Source of the DNA: Nocardia testacea NBRC 100365
GTDB taxonomy: Bacteria > Actinomycetota > Actinomycetes > Mycobacteriales > Mycobacteriaceae
Reading direction: 5' to 3'
Assembly: GCF_000308775.1 (NCBI RefSeq)
Contig: NZ_BAGJ01000266.1
Location: 1 to 58,355 of the forward strand
DNA length: 58,355 nucleotides
In this document: one piece after another, positions 25,197 through 33,782 of the stretch
How positions within the stretch are numbered: position 1 is the first letter of the stretch
How the letters are laid out: every line of letters starts with the position of its first letter
Notes under the pieces: generated by a model
The model's database searches: none
What the model was told of the DNA's origin: nothing
Seen by the model: only the letters and a program-made list of their open reading frames with translations
Translations under genes and position numbers: made by a program

Positions 25197-26153
25197 TCAG
25201 CCGGCCGGGCTGGTCCCGAGCGCCTCCACCGCGGCACGGGTGGCGGCGGCCACGAGATCATTGGCCGGTTCGGCATCCTGCTCGGATTTCGTGGTGAGCA
25301 CCGCGATGACGAGCGGCGCCCGTCCCGGCGGCCAGGCCACGGCCACGTCGAGGGCGGATCCGTAGGCCGGGGACCCGGTTTTGTTGCCGACCTTCCAGCC
25401 CGGGGGCAGCCCCGCTCGGATGCGATTGCCGCCGGTGGCGCTGGCGACGAGCCAGGCGGACAGTTGCGCGCGTTCGGGTTCCGCGAGGCTGTCGCCCACC
25501 ACGAGTGCGCGATAATCGGCGGCCAGTGCGGCGGGGGTGGTGGTGTCGCGTTCGTCTCCGGGAATCGCGGTATTCAGCTCGGTTTCCCAGCGGTCCAGTC
25601 GCGAGGTGTCGTCACCGAGGGTGCGGAGGAACGCGGTGAAGCCCGCGGGCCCGTCGAGCAGTTTCAGGATCTGATTTCCGGCCGTGTTGTCGGACACCGT
25701 GATCGCCGCCTCGCACAGCGCGGACACCGTCATCCCGGTATCGACATGCTGCTCGGTGACCGGCGAGTTCTCGACAAGATCGGTGCGCGGATACCGGATC
25801 ACCCGGTCGAAGAATCCCGAGGACAGTGGGTGCTCGTGCAGCAGGGCACCGCACGCGAGTCCCTTGAACGTGGAAGCCATCGGGAACCGCTCACCGTCGC
25901 GGTAGGCGACGCTGCGGCCGTCGGCGGTGTCGACCGCGAAGACGCCCAGCCGCGCCCCATGTGCCGCCTCCAGGTCGGCGAACCGGGTGGTCGCGACTTG
26001 GCCGGCCGTGCCCGCGGGCGCGGTCGCGACGGTGGTGGCGCCGGGGGCGGTATCGCATGCGGTAGCCGCCGAGAGCGCGGACACCGCCAGCGCGGCGGCC
26101 GCGAGTCGGCGGCGATCGAACGAGACGAACTGAACCAGTGCGGAGAATTTCAC
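25197..26153 (-). CDS. Class A beta-lactamase, lipoprotein type
   Basis: 318 residues. The N-terminus has a lipoprotein signal (LAVSALSAATAC), so the enzyme is probably anchored outside the membrane. All class A motifs are present: active-site Ser in MASTFKG, the SDN loop in TVSDNTAGN, the omega-loop Glu in RWETELN and the KTG triad in NKTGS. It should hydrolyse penicillins and some cephalosporins, as the chromosomal Nocardia enzymes (FAR-1/AST-1 type) do. GTG 26153 is the only good start. No AmpR-like regulator is next to it. Confidence 0.95.
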   Translation of the reverse strand: MKFSALVQFVSFDRRRLAAAALAVSALSAATACDTAPGATTVATAPAGTAGQVATTRFADLEAAHGARLGVFAVDTADGRSVAYRDGERFPMASTFKGLACGALLHEHPLSSGFFDRVIRYPRTDLVENSPVTEQHVDTGMTVSALCEAAITVSDNTAGNQILKLLDGPAGFTAFLRTLGDDTSRLDRWETELNTAIPGDERDTTTPAALAADYRALVVGDSLAEPERAQLSAWLVASATGGNRIRAGLPPGWKVGNKTGSPAYGSALDVAVAWPPGRAPLVIAVLTTKSEQDAEPANDLVAAATRAAVEALGTSPAG

Positions 26154-26325
26154 CCCCGCAGCACATCACCACACCCCGGAGCCGGGCCAATACACAACTG
26201 CCCCGCGGAAGAGTCGGACTCGATATCGCCGCAGTTCACCCGTGCCGGACATGCCGTAACAGACACTGCCGACCACACTCGGCCGGCAGCGGCGCGGTAC
26301 CGGAACACCCGGCACCCGGGCCGGG

Positions 26326-26790
26326 TCACATCGGGACCGACGCGAAACCGTATTCCCGTAGCATCCGGCCTTCTCTCGCATCCGCCCACGCGGTGGCCAC
26401 GAAATCGAGCGTGTCCCCGGGCAGAGCGTCGGGGTCGGCCCAGACGAGTTCGCTGCACTTACGTGGTTCGCGGATTTCCGGGGTGCCCTGCCACGACTCC
26501 GCGACGAAGAAGATGTCGACCCGAGGTTCACCGGCCCAGCGGAACATTGTGCCGCCCGGGCGTAGATCGGCCGGGGCGAGGTCGATTCCGAGCTCCTCGG
26601 CCACCTCACGGACCACCGACACGGTAAGGGTCTGGCCGCGCTCGACGTGGGCGGCCGGCAACCCGAGCTGTCCGTCCGCATAACCGCGCCCGGCCCTTCG
26701 TAACAACAGGATCCGGCCACGCTCGACGAGAAAGACATGGGCCGCCACCGGGTAGCGGTCGTGCTTGGTATCGAACACATATCCCGACAT
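26326..26790 (-). CDS. Nudix hydrolase with a non-consensus Nudix box
   Basis: 154 residues from ATG 26790, which has AAGGAGG upstream. The Nudix helix ends correctly as VVREVAEELGI, but the beginning is AAHVERGQ: the first Gly of GX5E is Ala and the first Glu is Gln. The metal-binding REVAEE glutamates are kept, so the enzyme may still bind Mg, with altered activity. Nudix enzymes cleave nucleoside diphosphates linked to another moiety. Confidence 0.85.
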   Translation of the reverse strand: MSGYVFDTKHDRYPVAAHVFLVERGRILLLRRAGRGYADGQLGLPAAHVERGQTLTVSVVREVAEELGIDLAPADLRPGGTMFRWAGEPRVDIFFVAESWQGTPEIREPRKCSELVWADPDALPGDTLDFVATAWADAREGRMLREYGFASVPM

Positions 26791-27202
26791 GGGCCTCCTT
26801 GTTCCGAAGTTCCGCAGCGGGCGGCTGCGGTCGCGTAGCAGGTCGGCGTACACCGTAGCGTCACGGCGCGCCGGTTCGGATGCGGTGATAGAGGTGTTTC
26901 GGCCGGCGATGGACCACAGATCGCGACGAGGCCATCTCCGATTCGGTGGCGACGCCACGGTGGCCGTCGCGGCTCCTGCCGTTTGCATCCGGAAGCGGGG
27001 CGCGAAAAACTGGCGGGCGAGCCCGGCCGCAGACGATCAGACGCATAGGAAAATTACTGAGCGACAGAGCTTTCCGCTATTGCCGCCGAGCCGGCTCACC
27101 TCGGAGGGCGATCCACGCCTTTCGAAAACCGTGTCGCCCAGCCCTCCGCTTCGATCTTCCCGCCCCGGCTCCGGGACACACAATGCGACGAAGAGGTATT
27201 CG
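26791..27202. other. 412-bp divergent gap
   Basis: It carries the ribosome site of the Nudix gene and, presumably, promoters of the Nudix and DUF4272 genes. No further gene or repeat was recognised. Confidence 0.4.
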
Positions 27203-27850
27203 ATGACCGTATCGACACAGGACCGATTGAAGCAGCACGGACTGGAAGTGGATTCCCTCCCCGAAATAGCGGAGATCTTTCCCATCCGGCTCCGCGATCC
27301 CGGCGAGTTGGCCGGTCGTGCACTCGCCCTGCACGCACTGCTGGGCATCATCTTTCATCCGGACCCGAGGGAGGTTGCGGAATGGATGCGAGCGGAGAAC
27401 TTCCTGCAAGTATTGACCGAGCGTGAGAAACAGGTCGTCGCGCTGACCGAACTGCCCGAAGAAGAGATGCTGTGGCAGCAGTCGGCCATGCGGTCGAACC
27501 TGCTGACCTGGCGAGCCGAATCCCTGTATGTCCTGCTCTGGGCCTCGGGAAGGATTCCTGACCTCGTCGATCCCAGCGAAAGGATGGACGGTTCGCTGGT
27601 CGCCGACCGGCTACCGGCGCTGGGCCGGCCCGTGCAGCCGTTCCTCCGCGAAGCCGGCCTGCGTCCCGGCCGGGAGATACTCACCGAACTGCACTACTAC
27701 TTCTTCCTGAATCACTTCATGGAGGATGTGTACGAGCAAACCGGAGAAATAATCGGCGACCTGGATCCCATGCTCACCGCGGAACGGTTCCATGCCCTGC
27801 ATTGGATCACCTGCGCCGGCCAGTCGGAATGGGATGCCGACGAAGAGTAG
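27203..27850 (+). CDS. DUF4272 domain protein
   Basis: 215 residues. Family features are LPEIAEIFPIRLRDPGELAGRALALHALLG, LTWRAESLYVLLWASGRI and the terminal ERFHALHWITCAGQSEWD. DUF4272 proteins are soluble, widespread and of unknown function; in other bacteria they occur near secreted toxins as candidate immunity proteins. ATG 27203 is preceded by AAGAGG. The frame extends upstream to 26765, but the family match starts here. Confidence 0.8.
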   Translation: MTVSTQDRLKQHGLEVDSLPEIAEIFPIRLRDPGELAGRALALHALLGIIFHPDPREVAEWMRAENFLQVLTEREKQVVALTELPEEEMLWQQSAMRSNLLTWRAESLYVLLWASGRIPDLVDPSERMDGSLVADRLPALGRPVQPFLREAGLRPGREILTELHYYFFLNHFMEDVYEQTGEIIGDLDPMLTAERFHALHWITCAGQSEWDADEE

Positions 27851-28068
27851 TCCCGCACCGGCCCGGTCGACGGCGTGACCGGTAGCCCGGCGCGGAGTCG
27901 AAGGCAGTGCGTAGGTGTCGACGGCAGCGTCCCGACGAAGGCTCAGCGACCGTTTCGGACTGCCCGTCCTGCTCGAACATGGTGCCAACGCCGCGGCGTG
28001 AGCCGAGTACCGGTGCCCTGACCGGACCCGCCCGCGACGCCCACTACATCGCGCCAGGGGCGGGCGAT

Positions 28069-28458
28069 TCACTTCGGCGACGATTCCCTCGCCACCGACG
28101 TGGTCCCGGCCCGATCCCGCTCATGAATACCGGGCTGATCGGCGCAGGCGGTGATCTGATCGACGAGTTCGCGCAGCGGGGCCAGGAGATCGGTCAGTTC
28201 GGCACCGTTGAGCGCGTAGCACCGAAGGGTGCCACGCCGTTCGACGGTGAGCAGTCGCGCCGCCCGCAGGATTTTGAGGTGATGGGAGACCGCCGGTTGG
28301 GAGAGACCGAGCTGCCCGGCGATCTCTCCCACACTGGCCTCCCCGCCGGCTTTCAGCAGCAGGGCGATGATCGCCTGCCGCCGATCGTCGCCGAGGGCCG
28401 TGAACAGTGGCTGACATTCGGTGAATGTGCCCAATACGCTTTCCACGGTGGGGGTCAC
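28069..28458 (-). CDS. ArsR family transcriptional regulator
   Basis: 129 residues. The winged helix is plain: LFTALGDDRRQAIIALLLKAGGEASVGEIAGQLGLSQPAVSHHLKILRAARLLTVERRGTLRCYAL. There are few cysteines and no CxC metal site, so the signal is probably organic. Its ATG overlaps the stop of the reductase gene upstream by 4 bp, making it the second gene of that operon; it likely represses the shared promoter. Confidence 0.9.
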   Translation of the reverse strand: MTPTVESVLGTFTECQPLFTALGDDRRQAIIALLLKAGGEASVGEIAGQLGLSQPAVSHHLKILRAARLLTVERRGTLRCYALNGAELTDLLAPLRELVDQITACADQPGIHERDRAGTTSVARESSPK

Positions 28459-29387
28459 GCCGTCTCCCGAGCGGACAGACGGTTCCGCAACTCACGCAGA
28501 CCGGTCACCGGCAACGCCCGGTTTTCCCCTTCGGCGATCCAACCGTCGAGCATCAGCCTGGTCTGATCGGCCACCTTGGTGAAATGAGCTTCCAGGTAAC
28601 GGTTCAGGTCGAACGGGGGCAGCACACGCATCAATCGAAGCACGGACCGGGCCACCCACTTCGACGTGTGGACCCGGCGGCCTCCGGTTTGCGCGGCGAC
28701 CACTCCCGAGGCTTCCACGCCTGCCTCGACCGCCGGTCCTATATCGGCGAGCAGGGCGGGCAGCGACCAGTCCACCGTCTCCAGCGCAGCGATATAGGGC
28801 ACCATCAGCGCGGCGACGCGCTCACCACTACCCGCCCGGGTGGAACGGCGGGCACGCAAACCACCGGCGCCCAGCGCGCTCGCCACCGCCTCCGCCCGAG
28901 CCGGGTCACCGAGCACCTTCAACACCGAACCGGGTGGCACCCAGTACGCGACCCCCGGCGCCGGCACCTCACCGGTCAACGGCGCGGAATAGGCGAACAG
29001 GGACGGCCCCACCTGCACGATCCGCTCGGCCGGCCACACCCGCTCCAGCACGGCCCGATCGTGCAGGTCCTGCCCGATGGTGACCACGGTCGCGTCACCG
29101 ACGGCGTCCCGCAAATCGGACAGCCACGACCCGCGCAGCGCGGTCGAGGACACACACAGCCACACCATGTCCCACGGCCCGTCCGGAGTCTCGGCGTGTA
29201 CGCCCTCGGGGCGCAGTCGCTCGGCGACCGGTCCGCCGAACCGGCGCAGCCGATACAGCGTGCGCCCGGTGTCGCCCCACCCGGCCCGCCCGGGCTTGAC
29301 CAGAAAGTTCACGTCCGCCCCACCGTGTCCCAGCCTCAGGCCGAAAACCTGCCCGAGCGCACCGTCGCCCACCACCAGGATCCGCAT
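28455..29387 (-). CDS. Ketopantoate reductase-like NAD(P)-binding protein (PanE/ApbA type)
   Basis: 310 residues starting MRILVVGDGALGQVFGLRLGHGGADVNFLVK, the ApbA/PanE Rossmann signature. The C-terminal helical half matches the length of the family, but the usual Lys/Asn/Glu catalytic set cannot be confirmed, so the natural substrate may differ from 2-dehydropantoate. GGAGG lies just before the ATG. It forms an operon with the ArsR gene. Confidence 0.8.
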   Translation of the reverse strand: MRILVVGDGALGQVFGLRLGHGGADVNFLVKPGRAGWGDTGRTLYRLRRFGGPVAERLRPEGVHAETPDGPWDMVWLCVSSTALRGSWLSDLRDAVGDATVVTIGQDLHDRAVLERVWPAERIVQVGPSLFAYSAPLTGEVPAPGVAYWVPPGSVLKVLGDPARAEAVASALGAGGLRARRSTRAGSGERVAALMVPYIAALETVDWSLPALLADIGPAVEAGVEASGVVAAQTGGRRVHTSKWVARSVLRLMRVLPPFDLNRYLEAHFTKVADQTRLMLDGWIAEGENRALPVTGLRELRNRLSARETA

Positions 29388-29403
29388 CCATCCTCCATCC
29401 AAA

Positions 29404-29413
29404 CATTTAAATG
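29404..29413. promoter_or_regulatory. Short palindrome CATTTAAATG before the reductase/ArsR operon
   Basis: A perfect 10-bp AT-rich dyad 17 bp before the reductase ATG, in an otherwise GC-rich region. A TATATT box lies just upstream on the minus strand. ArsR repressors bind dyads of this kind over the start point. Confidence 0.4.
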
Positions 29414-29602
29414 AAAGAATATATGACCCCGTTTTCACGACTCTGTGGCGCCGACGAGCGTTCTTCCCGGGGGCCGATGCCAGGCATGAACGCAGGCCCA
29501 CCCGAACGGGACAAGAAGGACATCGAAGTCATTGTCCAGATGGAGCTCGGGTCGGAAACCGTGGCAGGCAGACGCGGGGAGATGACAAACTACGGGTACG
29601 GC

Positions 29603-29908
29603 TCATGACCCACTCACTGTTTCCGACAGCAACTCGGTCCGTAGATCCTCGACCTCGCGGGTCATTGGGTAGTCGGCCCCGCGTAGTACGCACAGGTCTG
29701 CATACAGCGCCTCGAGCAGTTCCAGTGCTCCGACATGATTACCGATCCCCGCGAGGATCTCGGCGAGGTCGCGGCGCATTTCGAGGGCGAGTTCACAGCT
29801 GTCACTGTCCGCCGCGGCGACTTCGGCGAGTACCCCGCGCAGGGCGGTCAGCCCGCCGTCGATACCTCCGAGGTCGGGTTCCGGCGCACGTACGTCGAGC
29901 TCGGTCAT
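29603..29908 (-). CDS. Small helical protein, TPR-like
   Basis: 101 residues from ATG 29908. The sequence is helical, with a TPR-like pair (EMRRDLAEILAGIGNHVGALELLEALYADLCVLRGADYP). It could be a stand-alone small protein or the leftover C-terminus of a larger TPR protein such as a kinase. The frame stays open far upstream only because it is opposite the EspC and toxin genes. Confidence 0.45.
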   Translation of the reverse strand: MTELDVRAPEPDLGGIDGGLTALRGVLAEVAAADSDSCELALEMRRDLAEILAGIGNHVGALELLEALYADLCVLRGADYPMTREVEDLRTELLSETVSGS

Positions 29909-29971
29909 GGCCCCTGACCACAGCTCAGGACCGTCAACTCCTCGAGACTGACAGCACAGCAAGCGCATCCG

Positions 29972-30320
29972 GTGATCAGGTCGGCCGCTGACGTGACCAC
30001 CCGCCACCACGACGCCGGCATCGACGCGGGGCCCATCATCTCCCACATCCGATCCGGCCGATGGAGCTTCCTCATCCGCCCCGACCTGCCCGACGACACC
30101 GCCCTGTTCGCCGAAATGTTCCGGCTCAACATCTCCATCGTCCGCACCGGCGCCACCATCGCCCTCCCTCCCCCACCGACCGCAGCGAACTCTTCCGCCG
30201 CTGGATCCAACCCCCACGCTGCCCCTTCCGCCCCTCCGGCCGCCTCGTGATCGACTCCATCCGCGCCTGCGCCGCCCGTGGCGGCTGGCTGCGAACGCCC
30301 ACAACGCCGACACCAGCATG
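29972..30320 (+). pseudogene. Broken gene remnant, one-base frameshift near 30165
   Basis: One frame gives GPIISHIRSGRWSFLIRPDLPDDTALFAEMFRLNISIVRTGATIALP. After a run of C the neighbouring frame continues SPTDRSELFRRWIQPPRCPFRPSGRLVIDSIRACAARGGW. Together they make one sensible protein of a type I recall from Nocardia genomes without a known function. A second copy of the junction at 32104-32141 has one more C and is in frame, which shows that a base is missing here. Confidence 0.6.
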
Positions 30321-30448
30321 ATCCGGGCCACCGAAAACCTACCCATTTGTCGATCTCCGTCGCAGGCTGTTTCGGCTCGCACGGTGATCACCAGCGGTCT
30401 ACGATCGGACCGCAAACCGGCAGAGAAAACCGGACGCAAGGGGGAATT

Positions 30449-30766
30449 GTGGTCGAGGTCGATCCGGAGAAGCTGCGGTCCGCCGCACAAACTTTGAGCC
30501 TTTTGTCCGACGAGATCAACACCGCCCCAGCGCTGGGGGCGGAGCAGGTCGAGGGCAAGTTGGCAGGATCCGAAGTCGGAATAAACCTCGTCGCGTCCAC
30601 CGAGGCCGCTCGCCAGGCCAGGGACGCGCTCTGCACACGGTTCACGCAGCTCTCGCAGCTGCTCAATGACTCTGCGAGCACTTTCGGTGACAGCGATATA
30701 GAGCTGGCCGGTAAGCTCTCGACTATCTCGGCCCTGCTCCCGGATAGCGGCAGCGATGAGAACTAA
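30449..30766 (+). CDS. EspC-like (DUF2580) type VII secretion helper/substrate
   Basis: 105 residues from GTG 30449 (AAGGGGG close upstream). An all-helical protein beginning VEVDPEKLRSAAQTLSLLSDEI, with the helix-turn-helix hairpin expected of EspC/WXG100-like ESX substrates. It overlaps the toxin gene by 11 bp. Such small partners are often needed to escort LXG/WXG toxins to the ESX machine. Confidence 0.7.
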   Translation: MVEVDPEKLRSAAQTLSLLSDEINTAPALGAEQVEGKLAGSEVGINLVASTEAARQARDALCTRFTQLSQLLNDSASTFGDSDIELAGKLSTISALLPDSGSDEN

Positions 30767-31685
30767 CTCTGCGCCGACTCCATCCGAGGTGCTGAGCTGG
30801 GACATCTCGGCACTGGCGGGCATCGGCGAACGCGCCGGCCTGATCGCGGATGCGGTATTGAAAGCCGCGGACTCGATGCAAACCGTGATCCACCACGACA
30901 TCCCGTGGGAGGGCGAAGCACGCACCGCCGCCGGTGACAGAGCCGACCGCGAGCACACGGATATGCGCGCGATCGGGACTGCCTTCGATGATCTCGCCAC
31001 GGCATGTGCGGGCGCTGCTCGGGACATGGACTTCCCGCTCGCGGAAATCAAGACTATTTTCCAGCTCTACGTCCACTCCCCAGTCGCCGTAGCCGAAGAT
31101 TGGACCGTCAGCGGAGTAGAGGACTGGAACTCCGAAGCCGGTGTGCAGCTTTCCCGCTTGGCCGGCCTCGCGTCCGCCCTGACCACCGCCGACTCGCAGT
31201 GGGGCGCGAAGATCGCCGAGGCGAACGATGCGCTCCGGGTGTCCGCGCCTGACGACATCCTCTTCCAAACATCCAACAAGGGCCTGCCGCAGCCCCCTGG
31301 CGGGTGGAGCAGCGACCCGGCCTATCGGCTCGCACAGGAGATCGCCTACGGTCACGCCTGGGAGAAGCACTACGACGACTTCAAGGGCATGACCCAGGAC
31401 GACCTCGCCGAGAAGGTCCACCAGATCATGACGGGCCCTAATCAGACCGAACGGCTCGGCAAAGACAAGAATGGCAACCCGGTGATGATGAGCTGGGACG
31501 GCTACATCGTCATCGTCGACCCGAGCACGACCGATCACGGAACCGTGTACCGCCCCAAGGACCCGCTGGGGGAATTCATACGCCTCACCAACCAGGTAGA
31601 GGATCCCTCGCTCGGGCCCCCCACTCCGCCCGGTGGCCTCGGAGGTACCTACCCTGGCAAGCCGGGCACGGGACCGGCTCGCTGA
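30756..31685 (+). CDS. T7SS polymorphic toxin with WXG head and unknown C-terminal toxin domain
   Basis: 309 residues. The N-terminal ~165 residues form a helical ESX-targeting domain with a WEG motif (Trp51-Gly53). A linker (GLPQPPGGWSSDP) leads to a compact C-terminal domain of ~120 residues with AYGHAWEKHYDDF (His200, His205), DGYIVIVDPSTTDHGTVYRP and FIRLTN, then a Pro/Gly tail. The two-His start and the later strand pattern recall BECR-type RNase toxins, but this is inference. The next gene is the likely immunity protein. Confidence 0.65.
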   Translation: MRTNSAPTPSEVLSWDISALAGIGERAGLIADAVLKAADSMQTVIHHDIPWEGEARTAAGDRADREHTDMRAIGTAFDDLATACAGAARDMDFPLAEIKTIFQLYVHSPVAVAEDWTVSGVEDWNSEAGVQLSRLAGLASALTTADSQWGAKIAEANDALRVSAPDDILFQTSNKGLPQPPGGWSSDPAYRLAQEIAYGHAWEKHYDDFKGMTQDDLAEKVHQIMTGPNQTERLGKDKNGNPVMMSWDGYIVIVDPSTTDHGTVYRPKDPLGEFIRLTNQVEDPSLGPPTPPGGLGGTYPGKPGTGPAR

Positions 31686-31713
31686 CACCGCACACACCTC
31701 AGGAGAACCTTCA

Positions 31714-32103
31714 ATGGGTTTCGACATGGCCTCGCTGAGCCCGAGGGAACACGAATTCCTGGACTCGGCGCTGGCGAGTTACACCGGAGTATCGACCAGC
31801 GCGCCGATACCCGTGCGCGCATTCGGGTTCGACGACCGGGACCTGTTCGACACCGAGGTCGGCAGGCTCCGCCACGCGGTCGCCGAGGGGCTTACCCTCA
31901 ACGACCTCGACACCGCACGAGTTCTGTTTCTCAGCGAACTGGCCTTCGGGAGCGATCTGCTCGGCGCAGGAGTCGAATTCCAGCTCGTCAGCCCGATGCG
32001 AGACGACGAAGCGATCGTGATCTTGCGGCAGCTACAACGCAAGCTCTACACCCGCGACGGCGCCAAAGCCCTCTTCCGTCCCGATCTCTATCCGCCTCGA
32101 TAG
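31714..32103 (+). CDS. Putative immunity protein of the T7SS toxin
   Basis: 129 residues, soluble, mixed alpha/beta, with no recognised family (GFDMASLSPREHEFLDSALASYTG... FDDRDLFDTEVGRLRHAVAEG... VILRQLQRKLY). AGGAG lies 8 nt before ATG 31714. It is 28 bp downstream of the toxin on the same strand and is the last gene of the cassette, which is the usual immunity position. Confidence 0.55.
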   Translation: MGFDMASLSPREHEFLDSALASYTGVSTSAPIPVRAFGFDDRDLFDTEVGRLRHAVAEGLTLNDLDTARVLFLSELAFGSDLLGAGVEFQLVSPMRDDEAIVILRQLQRKLYTRDGAKALFRPDLYPPR

Positions 32104-32141
32104 CACCGGCGCCGCCATCGCACTCCCCTCCCCCACCGACA
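32104..32141 (+). repeat. Partial second copy of the broken gene at 30143-30180
   Basis: From the base after the immunity stop codon, 38 bp match 30143-30180 with two substitutions and one extra C. The extra C keeps the reading frame (AIALPSPTD). The toxin cassette thus lies between two copies of the same coding fragment. Confidence 0.6.
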
Positions 32142-32189
32142 CGGTGTCACTGTCGGCGTCGTCCAGGCGTCGTTATCGGTGACCGCGTA

Positions 32190-32378
32190 CGAACATCATC
32201 GCAGACCCGGCCGAACAGATCCTCGCTCTCGACAATCGGCTCGAACAGCTCGACGGCCAGATCCGGGAAGGACTCCGTGCTCGTCCGCGAGCCGCGATCG
32301 TCGAGTCCCTTCGGGGAATCGGGCCGATGGAAATGAGCCGCTTGCACGGCGGTGTCGGCAACGGTACTTCCCGTGACT
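32190..32378 (+). mobile_element. Remnant of an IS110-family transposase
   Basis: The open stretch contains LALDNRLEQLDGQIREGL and AAIVESLRGIGPMEMSRL, which match the coiled-coil and the S-L-P-G-M/I-G-P motif between the two domains of IS110 transposases. Neither the DEDD end nor the C-terminal catalytic serine region remains. It lies directly after the T7SS cassette. Confidence 0.5.
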
Positions 32379-33237
32379 ATGCGGGCGGCAGATGGCCGAG
32401 GACCGCGAACATGGTGACCGACAGGTGATAGTCACCGACCGCCACACCCGCTTCGATGGCGGCGACGAGATCGTCACGTTCCTGTTCGGTGATCACCTCC
32501 CGGGTCAGCGCGGCCCCGCCGACCTCGTCGAACATCGGGCGCGCGGTGGCCGGGTCCCAGATCACCGCCTCCGAACCCATATCGTCGATCTCGAACCCGG
32601 CGGCCACCAGCCGACCGCGCAGGAAACGGCCGGATCTGGCATTGGGGGTGGCCTCGAGCATCGCGGCGATCATCCGGGCGACCACCGCGGGGTCCCCGGG
32701 GTGCAGGATGGCGGTCTGCCAGTCGCTGTCGACCAGCACCACCCGGCCGCCCGGCCGCAGGACCCGGGCGATCTCCGCGGTGGCCGCGACGGGGTCGTCG
32801 AGGTGCTGGTAGACGCGCTCGCTGCGCACCGCGTCGAAGTGGTCGTCGTCGAACGGCAGCCGGTAGGCGTCGGCTTCCACGAACCGGCACCGCACTCCCG
32901 CCGCCGCGGCCCGATCCCGGGCGACGGTGAGCATCGCCGGGTTCGGTTCGACACCGGCAGCCTCCCCACCGGGTCCGACCCGACGGGCGAACTCGAGCAC
33001 TTCCGACCCGGTCCCCGAGCCGATATCGAGGACTCGCTCCCCGGCGCCGACGGCCAGCGCTTCGTGGGCCCAGCGGCGCATACGCCGGATCCCGGGGAGA
33101 GCGGCCTGCAGATCGAGGGCGGCGACGAGCAGGGCCATCGGGTCGGCATCGGACGTCGCGTCCGCGGTGCGCGCGGCCGCGATGGCATCCAGGTGGAAGG
33201 ACGGCGTCCGTGCGGGTTGCTCGGGTTCGCTCGGCAC
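32377..33237 (-). CDS. Class I SAM-dependent methyltransferase, copy 1
   Basis: 286 residues. SAM motif I is VLDIGSGTGSEVLEFAR, motif II ADAYRLPFDDDHFDAV and motif III RVLRPGGRVVLVD, the UbiE/Methyltransf_11 pattern of small-molecule methylation. Start GTG 33237 is set by alignment with the paralogue at 34330-35196; ATG 33288 is possible. The two enzymes are very similar over their whole length and are separated by one small exported gene. Confidence 0.85.
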   Translation of the reverse strand: MPSEPEQPARTPSFHLDAIAAARTADATSDADPMALLVAALDLQAALPGIRRMRRWAHEALAVGAGERVLDIGSGTGSEVLEFARRVGPGGEAAGVEPNPAMLTVARDRAAAAGVRCRFVEADAYRLPFDDDHFDAVRSERVYQHLDDPVAATAEIARVLRPGGRVVLVDSDWQTAILHPGDPAVVARMIAAMLEATPNARSGRFLRGRLVAAGFEIDDMGSEAVIWDPATARPMFDEVGGAALTREVITEQERDDLVAAIEAGVAVGDYHLSVTMFAVLGHLPPA

Positions 33238-33782
33238 GGATTCAGACAATAGCGAGGTCGGGGCGGTGTTTCGGCGCAAGCTCGGCATCGATTCGGTGGC
33301 GGTTCGGGCGCGAATACGCTGCCGAATGCCCGGCGCGGCCCGGCTCACACGCCTCGCGCCGAGTACCTACGCGATCGGCTTCATGTCTGCGACCGGACCC
33401 GCCGACCGGGACCTCGGTGTGCTTCACGCCCGAAAACGCGACACCGTTTCGGCACGCAACCGATGGTCGCCCGGCCGGTCGAGCTGTTCGCCGCGGATCG
33501 ACACCGCTGAGCCCCATATCGAAGGATGGCGGTTCCGAGGTCCGAGTGGAGTCCGAAGTCCGAGTTCGGTGGAGCCGGCCACCTACCACGATTGTTCAGG
33601 TGGGGACCGAGTCGCGGTGGAGCCCGATCGGCGATGTAGAGCGGAGCCGCTACAAGTGAGGTGCCGATACTTCTAATTCTGTGAGAGAAAACATATCTCG
33701 CTGTAACACTCTCGCAGTGCGTCGACATGTGACAGCGTAATCATCCTTCGTCCCACCACGGGACACCAACGAAAGGAACCCT
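33238..33782. other. 545-bp promoter and leader region
   Basis: Holds the promoters of methyltransferase 1 and of the small exported protein. An imperfect dyad, CGCTGTAACA (33699-33708) and TGTGACAGCG (33728-33737), 9 of 10 paired with a 19-nt spacer, sits 46-84 bp before the GTG start and may bind a CRP- or GntR-like protein. No other gene was seen. Confidence 0.4.

Noticed and set aside
29411..29608. 65-codon ORF before the TPR-like gene
   Set aside because: It overlaps the promoter and operator of the reductase operon, has no ribosome site and no family.
29603..31051. 482-codon frame through the EspC and toxin genes
   Set aside because: Only the part 29603-29908 looks like protein; upstream is antisense to two real genes.
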